DNA of 64,000 nt from Micromonospora aurantiaca ATCC 27029 (GCF_000145235.1 NC_014391.1:3232001-3296000), one strand, 5' to 3'. Shown: positions 8,408 through 18,715, numbered from the stretch's first letter. The notes: a model not told the origin generated them from the sequence alone. A program made the numbers and translations.

Positions 8408-10840
8408 ATGAACCGAACCGAGAGCCTGCCGACCGCGCCCACGGCCGATCCACCCGGCACCGAGCCGGCCCCCGCGCCCGTACCTGAGGAGACCCGCACC
8501 GGCCGCGATCCGCGCTGGGCCCGGCCGGCCCTGGCCGGCCTGCTGGTCGCGACCGCGCTGCTCTACCTGTGGGGCCTGGGCGCCTCCGGCTGGGCCAACG
8601 CGTTCTACTCCGCCGCCGTGCAGGCCGGGTCGCAGAGCTGGACGGCGTTCTTCTACGGCTCCTCGGACGCGGCCAACTCGATCACAGTGGACAAGACCCC
8701 CGCCTCGCTGTGGCTGATGGCGCTCTCGGTGCGGATCTTCGGCCTGAGCGGCTGGTCGATCCTGGTGCCGCAGGCGCTGCTCGGCGTCGCCTCGGTCGGC
8801 GTGCTGTACGCGACCGTCCGCCGCTGGTACGGCCCGGCCGCCGGCCTGCTCGCCGGCGCGGTGCTCGCGCTCACCCCGGTGGCGACGCTGATGTTCCGGT
8901 TCAACAACCCGGACGCGCTGCTGGTGTTCCTGCTCGTCGCCGCCGCGTACGCCACGGTGCGCGCGGTCGAGACGGCGAGCACGCGGTGGATCGTGCTGAC
9001 CGGCGTGCTCGTCGGCTTCGGCTTCCTCACCAAGATGCTCCAGGCGTTCCTGGTGATCCCGGTCTTCGCCGGGGTCTACCTGCTGGCCGCGCCGACCGGA
9101 CTCGGACGGCGGATCCGGCAGCTCCTGCTGGCCGGGCTCGCAGTGGTCGTCTCCGCCGGCTGGTGGGTGGCGATCGTCGAGCTGGCGCCGGCGAGCGCCC
9201 GCCCGTACATCGGCGGCTCGCAGAACAACAGCACCCTGGAGCTGACGCTCGGCTACAACGGGCTGGGCCGCATCACCGGCGACGAGGTGGGCAGCGTCGG
9301 CGGCGGTGGCGGCCGGCCCGGTGGGGGAGGCGGCGGGCCGTTCTCCGGTCAGACCGGTCTCCTGCGGATGTTCGACACCGAGGTCGGCGGGCAGATCTCC
9401 TGGCTGCTGCCGGCCGCGCTGATCCTGCTGGTCGCGGGGCTGTGGCTGGCCGGGCGGGCACCGCGTACCGACCGCACCCGGGCCGGTCTGCTGCTCTGGG
9501 GCGGCTGGCTGCTGGTCACCGGACTGATCTTCAGCTTCATGTCCGGGATCTTCCACGCGTACTACACGGTCGCCCTGGCCCCGGCGGTCGGCGCGCTGGC
9601 CGGCATCGGCGTCACGCTGCTGTGGCGCGCCCGCTCAGCGCCGGTCGAGGCAGTCGCGGCGGCTCCGGTTCCCGCTGTGGCGGATGCGCCGGTCGTCGCG
9701 GGTGCCTCGGTCGTCGCGGCTCCGGGCCGGCGGCGGGCGCTCGTCGCCACGCTGGTCCTGGCCGGCACGCTGGCGGTCACCGCCTGGTGGTCCTGGCACC
9801 TGCTCGGCCGCACCGCCGACTGGCACCCATGGCTGCGCTCCACAATCCTGGCCGTGGGCCTGACCACCGCAGCCCTCCTGGCCACCTCGGCGCTGATCAA
9901 GGAGTTCGCGTCCGGGAAAAGAGTTCATGGCGACGCAAACTCCTTGGTCGACTCGACGCGGGCGGGCTCGGCCGGGTCGGCAGGGCGGCGGGTTGTGCGG
10001 TGGGTGGTGCCGGTGGTGTCCGTCGCCGGGATCGCGGTGGCGCTGGCCGGGCCTGCCGCGTACGCGATGCAGACCGCTGCCACCCCCCACAGCGGCTCGA
10101 TCCCGAGTGCCGGGCCGGCCGGAGCTGGTGGCTTCGGCGGACCGGGCGGACCGGGCGGGCGGATGCCGGGCGGGGGGAACGGGCAGTTCCCGGGCTTCGC
10201 AGGTGGCCCGAACGGCACCGGCTCGGACGGCACGGGTTCCGACGGCTCCGGCCCGGGCGGTACCGGCCAGGACGGCGGGGCGAGTGCCGGTGGGTTCCCC
10301 GGATTCCCTGGTGGTGGTTCGGCCCCGGGCGCGTCCGGCGGCACAGGTCAGGACGGCGGCACAGGTCAGGACGGCGGCGCCGCGCCGGGCGGCATCCCGG
10401 GGCAGGGCGGCCTCCCCGGGCAGGACGGCGGGACCGGGCAGGAGGGGCGGGGGCAGCGCGGCGGCGGCATGGGCGGGCTGCTCGACGCCCGTGAGCCGAG
10501 CGCCGAGATGACCGCGCTGCTCACCACCGACGCCGACGACTACACCTGGGTCGCCGCGACTGTCGGCTCGAACAACGCCTCCGGCTACCAGCTGGCGACC
10601 GGCCGGCCGGTCATGCCGATCGGCGGCTTCAACGGCAGTGACCCGTCGCCGACGCTCGCCCAGTTCCAGCGGTACGTCGCCGACGGGCGGATCCACTACT
10701 TCCTCGGCGGCGGTGGGTTCCGGGCCGACGGCGGCAGCAACGCCTCGGCCGAGATCGCCGCGTGGGTCACCGAGACCTTCACCGCCACCACCGTCGACGG
10801 CGTGACCGTGTACGACCTGAGCAGCGGAAAGCAGGGCTGA
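8408..10840 (+). CDS. ArnT/PMT-like (GT39-type) membrane glycosyltransferase with a Gly-rich tail
   Basis: 810 residues. About a dozen hydrophobic segments run from residue 35 to 560. The first periplasmic loop carries acidic residues, and VDKTPASLWLMALSVRIFG and FNNPDALLVFLLVAAAYATVRA are typical of the polyprenyl-phosphate-sugar-dependent GT-C family. From about 565 to 695 there is a low-complexity exported segment dominated by Gly, Pro, Gln and Asp with repeats such as GTGQDGG. A compact C-terminal domain (about 700-810) follows. It should transfer a sugar from a lipid carrier outside the membrane. The following GT2-GtrA protein is a plausible source of that lipid-linked sugar. Confidence 0.85.
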   Translation: MNRTESLPTAPTADPPGTEPAPAPVPEETRTGRDPRWARPALAGLLVATALLYLWGLGASGWANAFYSAAVQAGSQSWTAFFYGSSDAANSITVDKTPASLWLMALSVRIFGLSGWSILVPQALLGVASVGVLYATVRRWYGPAAGLLAGAVLALTPVATLMFRFNNPDALLVFLLVAAAYATVRAVETASTRWIVLTGVLVGFGFLTKMLQAFLVIPVFAGVYLLAAPTGLGRRIRQLLLAGLAVVVSAGWWVAIVELAPASARPYIGGSQNNSTLELTLGYNGLGRITGDEVGSVGGGGGRPGGGGGGPFSGQTGLLRMFDTEVGGQISWLLPAALILLVAGLWLAGRAPRTDRTRAGLLLWGGWLLVTGLIFSFMSGIFHAYYTVALAPAVGALAGIGVTLLWRARSAPVEAVAAAPVPAVADAPVVAGASVVAAPGRRRALVATLVLAGTLAVTAWWSWHLLGRTADWHPWLRSTILAVGLTTAALLATSALIKEFASGKRVHGDANSLVDSTRAGSAGSAGRRVVRWVVPVVSVAGIAVALAGPAAYAMQTAATPHSGSIPSAGPAGAGGFGGPGGPGGRMPGGGNGQFPGFAGGPNGTGSDGTGSDGSGPGGTGQDGGASAGGFPGFPGGGSAPGASGGTGQDGGTGQDGGAAPGGIPGQGGLPGQDGGTGQEGRGQRGGGMGGLLDAREPSAEMTALLTTDADDYTWVAATVGSNNASGYQLATGRPVMPIGGFNGSDPSPTLAQFQRYVADGRIHYFLGGGGFRADGGSNASAEIAAWVTETFTATTVDGVTVYDLSSGKQG

Positions 10841-10843
10841 GCG

Positions 10844-12067
10844 ATGACTGACACGTACGCGCCCCGGGCCGCCGTGCAGGCCCGGCCCGCCGCCGGCAGC
10901 GCGGTGCTCGACGTGGTGGTCCCGGTCTACAACGAGGAGACCGATCTGGGCCCCTGCGTCCGGCGGCTGCACGCGCACCTGACCGCGCACTTCCCGTACC
11001 CGTTCCGGATCACTGTGGCCGACAACGCCAGCGTGGACGGCACCCCGGCGGTGGCGCGGGCGCTCGCCGACGAGTTGCCCGAGGTGGGGGTGCTGCGCCT
11101 GGACGAGAAGGGCCGCGGGCGGGCACTGCGCGCCGCCTGGTCGGCCTCGCCGGCGCCGGTGCTCGCGTACATGGACGTGGACCTGTCCACCGACCTGGCC
11201 GCGCTGCTGCCGCTGGTGGCCCCGCTCATCTCCGGGCACTCGGACCTGGCCATCGGCACCCGGCTGGCCCGTACCAGCCGGGTGGTCCGGGGTGCCAAGC
11301 GGGAGGTCATCTCGCGCGGCTACAACCTGCTGCTGCGTGGAGCGCTCGCGGCGCGTTTCTCCGACGCCCAGTGCGGGTTCAAGGCGATCCGCGCCGACGT
11401 GGCCGCCGAGCTGCTGCCGCTGGTGCGGGACACCGGCTGGTTCTTCGACACCGAGCTGCTGGTCCTGGCGCAGCGGGCCGGGCTGCGCATCCACGAGGTG
11501 CCGGTGGACTGGGTGGACGACCCGGACAGCCGGGTCGACATCGTCGCCACCGCGCTGGCCGACCTGCGCGGCATCGGGCGGCTGGGCCGGGCGCTGGTGA
11601 CCGGGGCGCTGCCGCTGGCGCAGTTACGCGCCCAGCTTGGCCGAGGGCCGTTGCCGGCCCTGCCGGCGCAGGTGCCGATCGGGTTGCCGCGCCAGCTCGC
11701 CCGGTTCGCCGCTGTGGGCGTGGCGAGCACGCTCGCGTACCTGCTGTTGTTCCTGCTGGCCCGCGGCCCGCTCGGGGCGCAACCGGCGAACCTGCTGGCG
11801 TTGTTGCTCACGGCGGTGGCCAACACGGCCGCCAACCGGCGGCTCACGTTCGGGGTCACCGGGCGCCGCCACGCCGGCCGGCACCACGTCCAGGGCCTGC
11901 TCGCGTTCGCCCTCGGCCTGGCACTGACCAGCGGTTCCCTGGCCGCGCTACACGCCACCACAACCCCGAACCGCGCGTTGGAGCTGACCGTCCTGGTAAC
12001 GGCCAACCTGGCCGCGACGGCCCTGCGCTTCCTCCTGCTCCGCCTGGCCATGCACCACCGCCCCTGA
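10844..12067 (+). CDS. GT2 glycosyltransferase fused to a GtrA-like membrane domain
   Basis: 407 residues starting three bases after the previous stop. The N-terminal ~240 residues are a GT-A fold of the dolichyl-phosphate glucose/mannose synthase type: VVVPVYNEE, DNASVDGTP, DEKGRGRALRAAW, YMDVDLSTDL and FFDTELL. The C-terminal ~130 residues form four hydrophobic segments typical of GtrA (ARFAAVGVASTLAYLLLFLL onward). GtrA domains are thought to move or present the lipid-linked sugar across the membrane. Together with the GT39 protein this makes a two-step extracellular glycosylation route; the acceptor is unknown. Confidence 0.9.
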   Translation: MTDTYAPRAAVQARPAAGSAVLDVVVPVYNEETDLGPCVRRLHAHLTAHFPYPFRITVADNASVDGTPAVARALADELPEVGVLRLDEKGRGRALRAAWSASPAPVLAYMDVDLSTDLAALLPLVAPLISGHSDLAIGTRLARTSRVVRGAKREVISRGYNLLLRGALAARFSDAQCGFKAIRADVAAELLPLVRDTGWFFDTELLVLAQRAGLRIHEVPVDWVDDPDSRVDIVATALADLRGIGRLGRALVTGALPLAQLRAQLGRGPLPALPAQVPIGLPRQLARFAAVGVASTLAYLLLFLLARGPLGAQPANLLALLLTAVANTAANRRLTFGVTGRRHAGRHHVQGLLAFALGLALTSGSLAALHATTTPNRALELTVLVTANLAATALRFLLLRLAMHHRP

Positions 12068-12104
12068 CCCCCACCGCCCCTGACCCTCACCACCCCTGAC
12101 CCCA

Positions 12105-12174
12105 CCCCGTCGATCATGAGGTTGGCGGTGCGACACGCCGGGCCCCGACACCGTCAACTTCATGATCGACGGGG
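12105..12174. repeat. Intergenic stem-loop, GTCGATCATG family (copy A)
   Basis: Arms 12105-12130 and 12149-12174 pair over 26 bases with two non-matching positions, around an 18-base loop. The core GTCGATCATGAGGTTGGCGG is identical to the left arm of the stem-loop at 53089. It lies between two genes of the same orientation and may act as terminator or processing site for the operon ending at 12067. Confidence 0.85.
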
Positions 12175-12193
12175 AGGGTGGGAGGGTGGGAGG

Positions 12194-12919
12194 GTGTACC
12201 GGGAGTGGAAGGTGGCGGGGGTTCCGGGCGGGGTGCTGTGGAGCAGCGTCTCGGGCGGGAGTGAGACGCGGGTGCTGCCGGACGGGTGCCTGGATCTGCT
12301 CTGGTCCAGCCGGTCCGGGCTGCTGGTCGCGGGTCCGGACCGCACCGCGCACCTGTCGCGGTCGGCGCCGGGGGATCGGTGGATCGGGCTGCGCCTGCCG
12401 CCGGGGACCGGCCCGGCCGTGTTCGGGGTGCCGGCCGAGGAGTTGCGGGACCGCCGCGTATCGCTCGCCGACCTGTGGGGCCGCGCCGCCGCCGAGGTGA
12501 CCGAGCGGGTCGAGACGGCGCTGGCCGCGCCGGGCGACGAGGCCGCCGGGGTGCTCACCCGGGTCGCCCGCGACCGGCTGCGCGCGGCCGGCGGCCCCGA
12601 CCCGATCGGCGCGCATGTCGCCGCCCGCCTGGCCGCCGGGGCCACCGTCGCCGCGACCGCCGCCGAGGTCGGCCTCGGCCCGCGCGCCCTGCACCGGCGC
12701 AGCCGGGCCCTCTTCGGGTACGGCCCGAAGACGCTGGCCCGCATCCTGCGGATGCGCCGCGCGCTGGACCTGGCCCGCGCCGGTGCGCCGCTCGCCGAGG
12801 TGGCGGTGCGCAGCGGGTACGCCGACCAGGCCCACCTGACCCGCGAGGTGCGGGAACTGGCCGGGGTGCCGCCGACCCGGCTGCTCGCCCCGGCCCGGAG
12901 CCGCCCGCAGGTGACCTGA
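12194..12919 (+). CDS. AraC-family transcriptional regulator
   Basis: About 241 residues from a GTG at 12194 preceded by a purine run (GGGAGGGTGGGAG). The N-terminal half (LPDGCLDLLWS..., LVAGPDRT, VGLRLPPG-like turn) matches the DUF6597 ligand domain found in this subgroup. The C-terminal ~95 residues form the two-helix-turn-helix AraC domain (AATAAEVGLGPRALHRRSRALFGYGPKTLARILRMRRAL, then VAVRSGYADQAHLTREVREL). An ATG further upstream at 12116 sits in the stem-loop and is not likely used. It faces the VOC gene and could regulate it; target unknown. Confidence 0.85.
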   Translation: MYREWKVAGVPGGVLWSSVSGGSETRVLPDGCLDLLWSSRSGLLVAGPDRTAHLSRSAPGDRWIGLRLPPGTGPAVFGVPAEELRDRRVSLADLWGRAAAEVTERVETALAAPGDEAAGVLTRVARDRLRAAGGPDPIGAHVAARLAAGATVAATAAEVGLGPRALHRRSRALFGYGPKTLARILRMRRALDLARAGAPLAEVAVRSGYADQAHLTREVRELAGVPPTRLLAPARSRPQVT

Positions 12920-12953
12920 CCGGCCCGGAAGCGGCCCGCGAGCCGGCTCCCGT

Positions 12954-13355
12954 CTACTCGGCCGCAGGCAGCGGGGCGAACAGGTCCACGCCGTTGCCGT
13001 CCGGGTCGTGCAGGACCGCGTACCGCTGGCCCCAGAACGCGTCCCACGGCGGCATCTCGCCGTGGTGCCCGGCACCGGTCAGCTCGGCGTACCAGCGGTC
13101 CACCTCCGACGGGTCGGCGCACCGGAAGGCCAGGCTCATCCGGTTGTTGCCGCCGGACGGGTCGAACTCGGGGTGGAAGCTGCGGATCACCTCGACCGTG
13201 TCCCAGGCCAGCCGTACGCCGTTCGGCAGGGTGACCTCGACGTGCCCTTCCGTCTCGGCGCCGGCCGGGATCGGCAGCCCCAGCCGCCGGTAGAAGTCGA
13301 GCGTGCGGGCCATGTCGGTGACCACGGTCCCGACCAGATCGAACTGCGGTGTCAT
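12954..13355 (-). CDS. VOC (glyoxalase/bleomycin-resistance fold) family protein
   Basis: 133 residues, ATG at 13355. Two beta-alpha-beta-beta-beta modules are visible: FDLVGTVVTDMARTLDFYRRLGLPIP and, near the end, QRYAVLHDPDGNGVDLFAPL, the usual metal-site strand with Asp-Pro-Asp-Gly-Asn. Members include glyoxalase I, extradiol dioxygenases and antibiotic-binding proteins; the specific role cannot be told. It converges with the AraC-type regulator (34 bases apart). Confidence 0.87.
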   Translation of the reverse strand: MTPQFDLVGTVVTDMARTLDFYRRLGLPIPAGAETEGHVEVTLPNGVRLAWDTVEVIRSFHPEFDPSGGNNRMSLAFRCADPSEVDRWYAELTGAGHHGEMPPWDAFWGQRYAVLHDPDGNGVDLFAPLPAAE

Positions 13356-13537
13356 GCCGGCCACGGTAGGCGCGACCGGCCCGGCCCGTCTTGAACGGAT
13401 CGGACGGGGGACGAGTGGCCGGTGTGGCCGCGCACCCGGACGCCGAGACGTTACGGTGAGGGACAAGTCCGGCTCCGAGCAACAAAGCTCGCATTCCGGG
13501 CATGCTCCGATGACCGGCGAGGGAAGGAAAAGCAGCC

Positions 13538-13696
13538 GTGACGCATCTGGCCTACCTGGACGCGGGATCCGGCAGTCTCATCGTGCAGGCGGTGGTCGGC
13601 GGGGTGGCCGGGGTGGCGGTGGCCGCCAAGCTCTACTGGCGCCGCCTGGTGTCCCGGTTCCGGCGTCAGCCCTCCGACCAGGGTCCGGCGGCGTGA
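13538..13696 (+). CDS. Small single-span membrane protein (YLDAGSGS type)
   Basis: 52 residues from GTG 13538 with GGGAAGGAAAAG upstream. The N-terminus reads THLAYLDAGSGSLIVQAV, then a Gly/Val/Ala-rich membrane helix (VVGGVAGVAVAAKLYW) and a basic tail RRLVSRFRR. Short proteins with this YLD(P/A)GSGS-helix layout are common in bacteria next to envelope genes, with no known function. The stop overlaps the methyltransferase start by four bases (GTGA), so the three genes through 17146 form one coupled unit. Confidence 0.8.
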   Translation: MTHLAYLDAGSGSLIVQAVVGGVAGVAVAAKLYWRRLVSRFRRQPSDQGPAA

Positions 13697-15108
13697 CGAT
13701 CCCCGACACCGGCGTCCGCGTCGAGCCCGGCTCCTTCCGCGACCCCGGCAACCGGGTGTTCCACCGGGGCGAGGAGGTGCTGCGCGGGCTCGACGAGCGC
13801 TCCGCCCGGGACTGGCGGGCGCTGTCGGTCACCGACTTCTTCCGGCAGGCCACCAGCACCGGGCAGATCGTCGGCACCGAGGAACTGACCCCGACCCCTG
13901 TCGACGCGCCCTGGACCACGGTGCTGCGGCACGAGCGGATCCCGTTCGTCTCGCACCCCTACGAGTGGTCGTCCGCGATGCTGCGCGACGCGGCGCTGCT
14001 GCACCTGGACGTGCTGCGCGCCGCCCTGGAAGCAGGCTTCACCACGAAGGACGGCTCGGCGTACAACGTGCAGTGGCGCGGCGCCCGGCCGGTCTTCATC
14101 GACGTCGGCTCGTTCGAGGCGCTGCGCGACGGTGAACCCTGGGCCGGCTACCGGCAGTTCTGCCAGACGCTGCTCTACCCGCTGCTGATCCAGGCCCACC
14201 TCGGGCTGGACTTCCAGCCGTTCCTGCGCGCCCGCGTCGACGGCGTCGAACCGGACCAGATGCGCCGGCTGTTCGGCGGCACCCGGCGCTGGCGGGCCGG
14301 TGTGCCCACCCACGTGCACCTGCACGGCGCCATGCAGGCCCGCAACTCCGCCGCGAGCACCACCGACGTCCGCGCCCAGTTGCGCGCCGCCGGGTTCTCC
14401 CGCGAGCTGGCGCTGGCCACGGTACGCGGGCTGACGAAGCTGGTCCGCCGCCTCGACCACCGGCCCGGCGACAGCCACTGGTCGGACTACCAGCGCACCT
14501 GCGCGTACTCGGTGCCGGACCGGCAGGCCAAGCAGGAGTTCGTCGACCGGGCGGTGGCCGCCGTCGGCGGCGGCTCGGCGCTGGACCTGGGCGCCAACGA
14601 CGGCCGGTACGCCCGCATCGCCGCCCGGCACGCCGCGCACGTCGTCGCCGTCGAGCAGGACCCGGCGGTCGTCGACACGCTCTACCGCGCGCTGCGCGAG
14701 GAGGGCGAGACACGGATCCTGCCGCTGGTGATGGACCTTGCCGACCCGTCCCCGGGCGGCGGCTGGCGCGGCGTCGAGCGGGCCGCGTTCGCCGACCGGG
14801 CCCGCGCGGACACCGTCCTGGCCTTGGCCGTGGTGCACCACCTGGCGATCGGGCGCAACGTGCCGCTGCCCGAGGTGCTCGACCAGCTCACCGCGCTCAC
14901 CGTCGCCGGCGGCAGCCTGGTGGTGGAGTTCGTCCACCCGGACGATCCGATGGCGCGCCGCCTGCTGGCGAACAAGCCCGACGGACTGTTCCCGGACTAC
15001 CGGCGCGACGTCTTCGAGGCGCTGCTCGCGCGCCGGGGCCGGGTGGTCGCCCGGACCGAGCTGCCGTCCGGCACCCGCACGCTCTACCAGGTGGTGGTGG
15101 GTGGCTGA
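13693..15108 (+). CDS. SAM-dependent methyltransferase, NoeA-like
   Basis: 471 residues, GTG at 13693 coupled to the previous stop. A ~280-residue N-terminal region (SHPYEWSSAMLRDAALLHLDVLRAALEAG and VFIDVGSFEALRDGEPWAGYRQF) precedes a Rossmann methyltransferase domain with motif I LDLGANDGRYARIA (about 296-309) and VVAVEQDPAVV. This two-part layout matches proteins related to rhizobial NoeA. Proposed to methylate a glycan or other envelope compound together with the sulfatase-fold partner; substrate unknown. Confidence 0.82.
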   Translation: MTIPDTGVRVEPGSFRDPGNRVFHRGEEVLRGLDERSARDWRALSVTDFFRQATSTGQIVGTEELTPTPVDAPWTTVLRHERIPFVSHPYEWSSAMLRDAALLHLDVLRAALEAGFTTKDGSAYNVQWRGARPVFIDVGSFEALRDGEPWAGYRQFCQTLLYPLLIQAHLGLDFQPFLRARVDGVEPDQMRRLFGGTRRWRAGVPTHVHLHGAMQARNSAASTTDVRAQLRAAGFSRELALATVRGLTKLVRRLDHRPGDSHWSDYQRTCAYSVPDRQAKQEFVDRAVAAVGGGSALDLGANDGRYARIAARHAAHVVAVEQDPAVVDTLYRALREEGETRILPLVMDLADPSPGGGWRGVERAAFADRARADTVLALAVVHHLAIGRNVPLPEVLDQLTALTVAGGSLVVEFVHPDDPMARRLLANKPDGLFPDYRRDVFEALLARRGRVVARTELPSGTRTLYQVVVGG

Positions 15109-17146
15109 GGACACCCTCGCGCCACCCCGGGACCACGCGGCCGTCCCGGTCCGGCGGGAACGCCGGCAGTGGTGGCGGGCCGAGGCGGCCCGGCTGGCCG
15201 AGGTGGTGGCGCTGGTCGGGCTGGTGGTCACCCAGCCGCTGCTCGACGTGCTCGGCCGCAGCCCCGACTTCTTCCTGTTCCACCGCGCCTCCCGGGCCGA
15301 CGTGCTGTTGCTGGTCGCCCTGATCGCGCTCGCGCCGACAGCGCTGTTCGCGCTGCTGGGCGCGTTTGCGCTGCTCGCCGGACGCCTCACCCGGGCCGCC
15401 GTGCACACCGTGTTCGTGAGCCTGCTGCTCGCCGCGCTGGCGGTCCAGGTCGGCCGGCACGTCACGCCGCTTCGGGGCGTACCCCTGCTCGTTGTCGCCG
15501 GTGTGGCCGGAGCCGCCGGCGCGGCCGCGCACCGGCGGTGGCGGGCGCCCCGGCGGGTGCTGCGGGTCGCCGCCGCCGGGCCGCTGGTGTTCGTCGGGCT
15601 GTTCCTGTTCGCCTCGCCCGCCTCGGCGGTGGTGCTGCCGCGCGGCGAGGGCGGCGCGGCCGGTGTGGCCGGCGCGGGCGCGCACCCGCCGGTGGTCATG
15701 ATCGTGCTGGACGAGCTGCCGCTCGTCTCCCTGCTCGGCCCGGACGGCCGGATCGACGCCGAGCGCTACCCGAACTTCGCGGCACTGGCCGACGGGTCGA
15801 CGTGGTACCGCAACGCCACCGGCGTCAGCGGCTGGACGCCCTACGCGCTGCCCGCGATGCTCACCGGGCGCTACCCGGAGCGGGGGGCGGCGCCGCACTA
15901 CTCGCAGTACCCGGACAACCTGTTCACCGCGCTCGGCGGCCTCTACCGGATCAAGGCCGAGGAGAGCATCACCCGGCTCTGCCCGCCGAGCCGCTGCGAG
16001 CAGGCCACCACCCCGGAACAGGGGCTCGGCGTGCTGGTCCGGGAGAGCGGCCGGCTGCTCGGGCGGATCGCCGCGCCGGTGGACAGCCGGATCGACCCGG
16101 AGGACTCCTACCGCGAGCGGACCGCCGCCGAGGCCGGGCTGGACGCCGCCGAGCCGGTGCCTGACGACCCGAAGTTCCGCTGGGACACCCTGGATGACAA
16201 CCAGCCGGCCCGGTTCACCTCGTTCCTGGCCGGGCTGCGCCCCGACACCCGGCCCACGCTGCACTTCCTGCACCTGCTGATGCCGCACTCGCCGTGGGCG
16301 TACCTGCCGTCCGGGGCGCATTACGCGGCGCCGGACGACCTGCCCAACGACGGCGCCGGCTGGGTCGACCTGGCCCGCGCCCGGCACCTCGCCCAGCTCG
16401 GCTACACCGACCGGCTGATCGGCGAGACGCTGCGGACGCTGCGCGCCACCGGCCTCTACGACCAGTCGCTGGTCGTGGTCACCGCCGACCACGGCGTCAG
16501 CTTCCGCCGGGACTGGCAGGGCCGGGGGATGGACGCCATCGACCACGCCGCGAACGAGGTGGCCTGGGTGCCGATGTTCGTCAAGGAACCCGGCCAGCGC
16601 GCCGGACGGGTGGACGACCGCAACTGGGAGCACGTCGACCTGCTGCCCACGATCGCCGACGAGACGCACATGCGGGTGCCCTGGCGGATGGACGGCCGGT
16701 CGGCGAAGGCGGCCCCGCGCGAACGGGCCGACAAACGCTTCTACGACCGCCCCGGCCAGCCGGTCACCGTCACCGGCGGCGTGCCCGCCCCGCTCCCGCC
16801 GCTTCCCGTCGACCCGCTCGTCGGCACCCGGGTCGGTGACGTGCCGGTCGGCGGGACCGCCACGGTGGCCAACCGGGACGCGTTCGACGCGGTCGACCCG
16901 GCCGGCGGCGGGCTGCCCGCGATGGTCTGGGGCACCGTGCCGGACGGCGTACCCGACGGCACCCGGCTGGCCGTGGCGGTCAACGGCACCGTCGGCGCGG
17001 TGGTGCCGGTGGTGCCGCCGGACGCCGGTGGACGGCGGTTCGCCGCGCTGCTCGCCGACGACCGTCTGTTCGCCGCCGGAGCCAACCGGCTCGACCTCTA
17101 CCGGGTCGGCGACGACGGGACGCTGCGGCGGCTCACGCTGTCGTGA
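15101..17146 (+). CDS. Membrane sulfatase-fold hydrolase/transferase
   Basis: 681 residues from GTG 15101, overlapping the methyltransferase by eight bases. Four to five hydrophobic segments (about 25-170) are followed by an exported alkaline-phosphatase-superfamily domain: VVMIVLDELPLVSLLG (metal Asp), WTPYALPAMLTGRYP, LHLLMPHSPWAYLP, VVTADHGVSF and NEVAWVPMFVK. The nucleophile position is Thr in TPYALPAMLTG rather than the Cys/Ser-X-Pro-X-Arg of true sulfatases, as in LtaS-like phosphoglycerol and phosphoethanolamine transferases. It therefore probably handles phosphodiesters at the outer face of the membrane. Third gene of the cassette from 13538. Confidence 0.82.
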   Translation: MAEDTLAPPRDHAAVPVRRERRQWWRAEAARLAEVVALVGLVVTQPLLDVLGRSPDFFLFHRASRADVLLLVALIALAPTALFALLGAFALLAGRLTRAAVHTVFVSLLLAALAVQVGRHVTPLRGVPLLVVAGVAGAAGAAAHRRWRAPRRVLRVAAAGPLVFVGLFLFASPASAVVLPRGEGGAAGVAGAGAHPPVVMIVLDELPLVSLLGPDGRIDAERYPNFAALADGSTWYRNATGVSGWTPYALPAMLTGRYPERGAAPHYSQYPDNLFTALGGLYRIKAEESITRLCPPSRCEQATTPEQGLGVLVRESGRLLGRIAAPVDSRIDPEDSYRERTAAEAGLDAAEPVPDDPKFRWDTLDDNQPARFTSFLAGLRPDTRPTLHFLHLLMPHSPWAYLPSGAHYAAPDDLPNDGAGWVDLARARHLAQLGYTDRLIGETLRTLRATGLYDQSLVVVTADHGVSFRRDWQGRGMDAIDHAANEVAWVPMFVKEPGQRAGRVDDRNWEHVDLLPTIADETHMRVPWRMDGRSAKAAPRERADKRFYDRPGQPVTVTGGVPAPLPPLPVDPLVGTRVGDVPVGGTATVANRDAFDAVDPAGGGLPAMVWGTVPDGVPDGTRLAVAVNGTVGAVVPVVPPDAGGRRFAALLADDRLFAAGANRLDLYRVGDDGTLRRLTLS

Positions 17147-17185
17147 CGGACCTCCCGAGCGTGCCCATGGCCGCGCTCCCATCCG

Positions 17186-17209
17186 GTTTCCGAGCCGGCT
17201 GGCCGGGAA
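17186..17209 (+). promoter_or_regulatory. Candidate sigma-B-type promoter (GTTT-N15-GGGAA) upstream of citrate synthase
   Basis: GTTT at 17186-17189, a 15-base spacer, GGGAA at 17205-17209, about 114 bases before the gltA start. The flanks also form a loose inverted repeat (GTTTCC and GGGAAAC), so a regulator site is an alternative reading. A housekeeping promoter is likely nearer the gene. Confidence 0.4.
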
Positions 17210-17322
17210 ACAGGTGACGCACACCTCACCCTCAAACCATGACGAGCGGTGTTCTCCGCGCCGTGATTACGGTAGAAGCGAAGGCAATTCAACGAAGATC
17301 TTGCCGGCGAAGCGAGGAACAG

Positions 17323-18606
<1,284 letters not shown>

Positions 18607-18610
18607 CCGT

Positions 18611-18664
18611 GCAAGGAAGGGCCCCTTCTTAACGCCTCAGGTAGAGGAGGGGCCCCCTTTTAAC
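18611..18664. repeat. Inverted repeat unit pair, AGGAAGGGGCC family (left)
   Basis: Two imperfect units of the form AGG(A)AGGGGCCCCTT(A/C)TTAACGC joined by CTCAGGTAG. The block at 18733-18789 is the same sequence on the opposite strand, so the two face each other across the terminator. It begins five bases after the gltA stop. Confidence 0.85.
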
Positions 18665-18670
18665 ACGCGG

Positions 18671-18715
18671 ACGACGAAGGCCGCCGACCCTGCTCGGGTC
18701 GGCGGCCTTCGTCGT
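18671..18715. terminator. Strong bidirectional hairpin between gltA and the glucan synthase
   Basis: A perfect 20-base-pair stem (18671-18690 with 18696-18715) closes on the loop TGCTC. No long T run follows either arm, as is usual in such G+C-rich genomes. It lies between convergent genes and should stop transcription from both sides. Confidence 0.85.

Noticed and set aside
10110..10490. Gly-rich repeats in the GT39 gene as a CRISPR or tandem DNA repeat
   Set aside because: Units are irregular, in frame and encode GTGQDGG-type peptide repeats; no direct-repeat/spacer order.
12116..12193. Upstream ATG start for the AraC-type gene
   Set aside because: It lies within stem-loop copy A; GTG 12194 has a purine-rich site and matches where the ligand domain begins.
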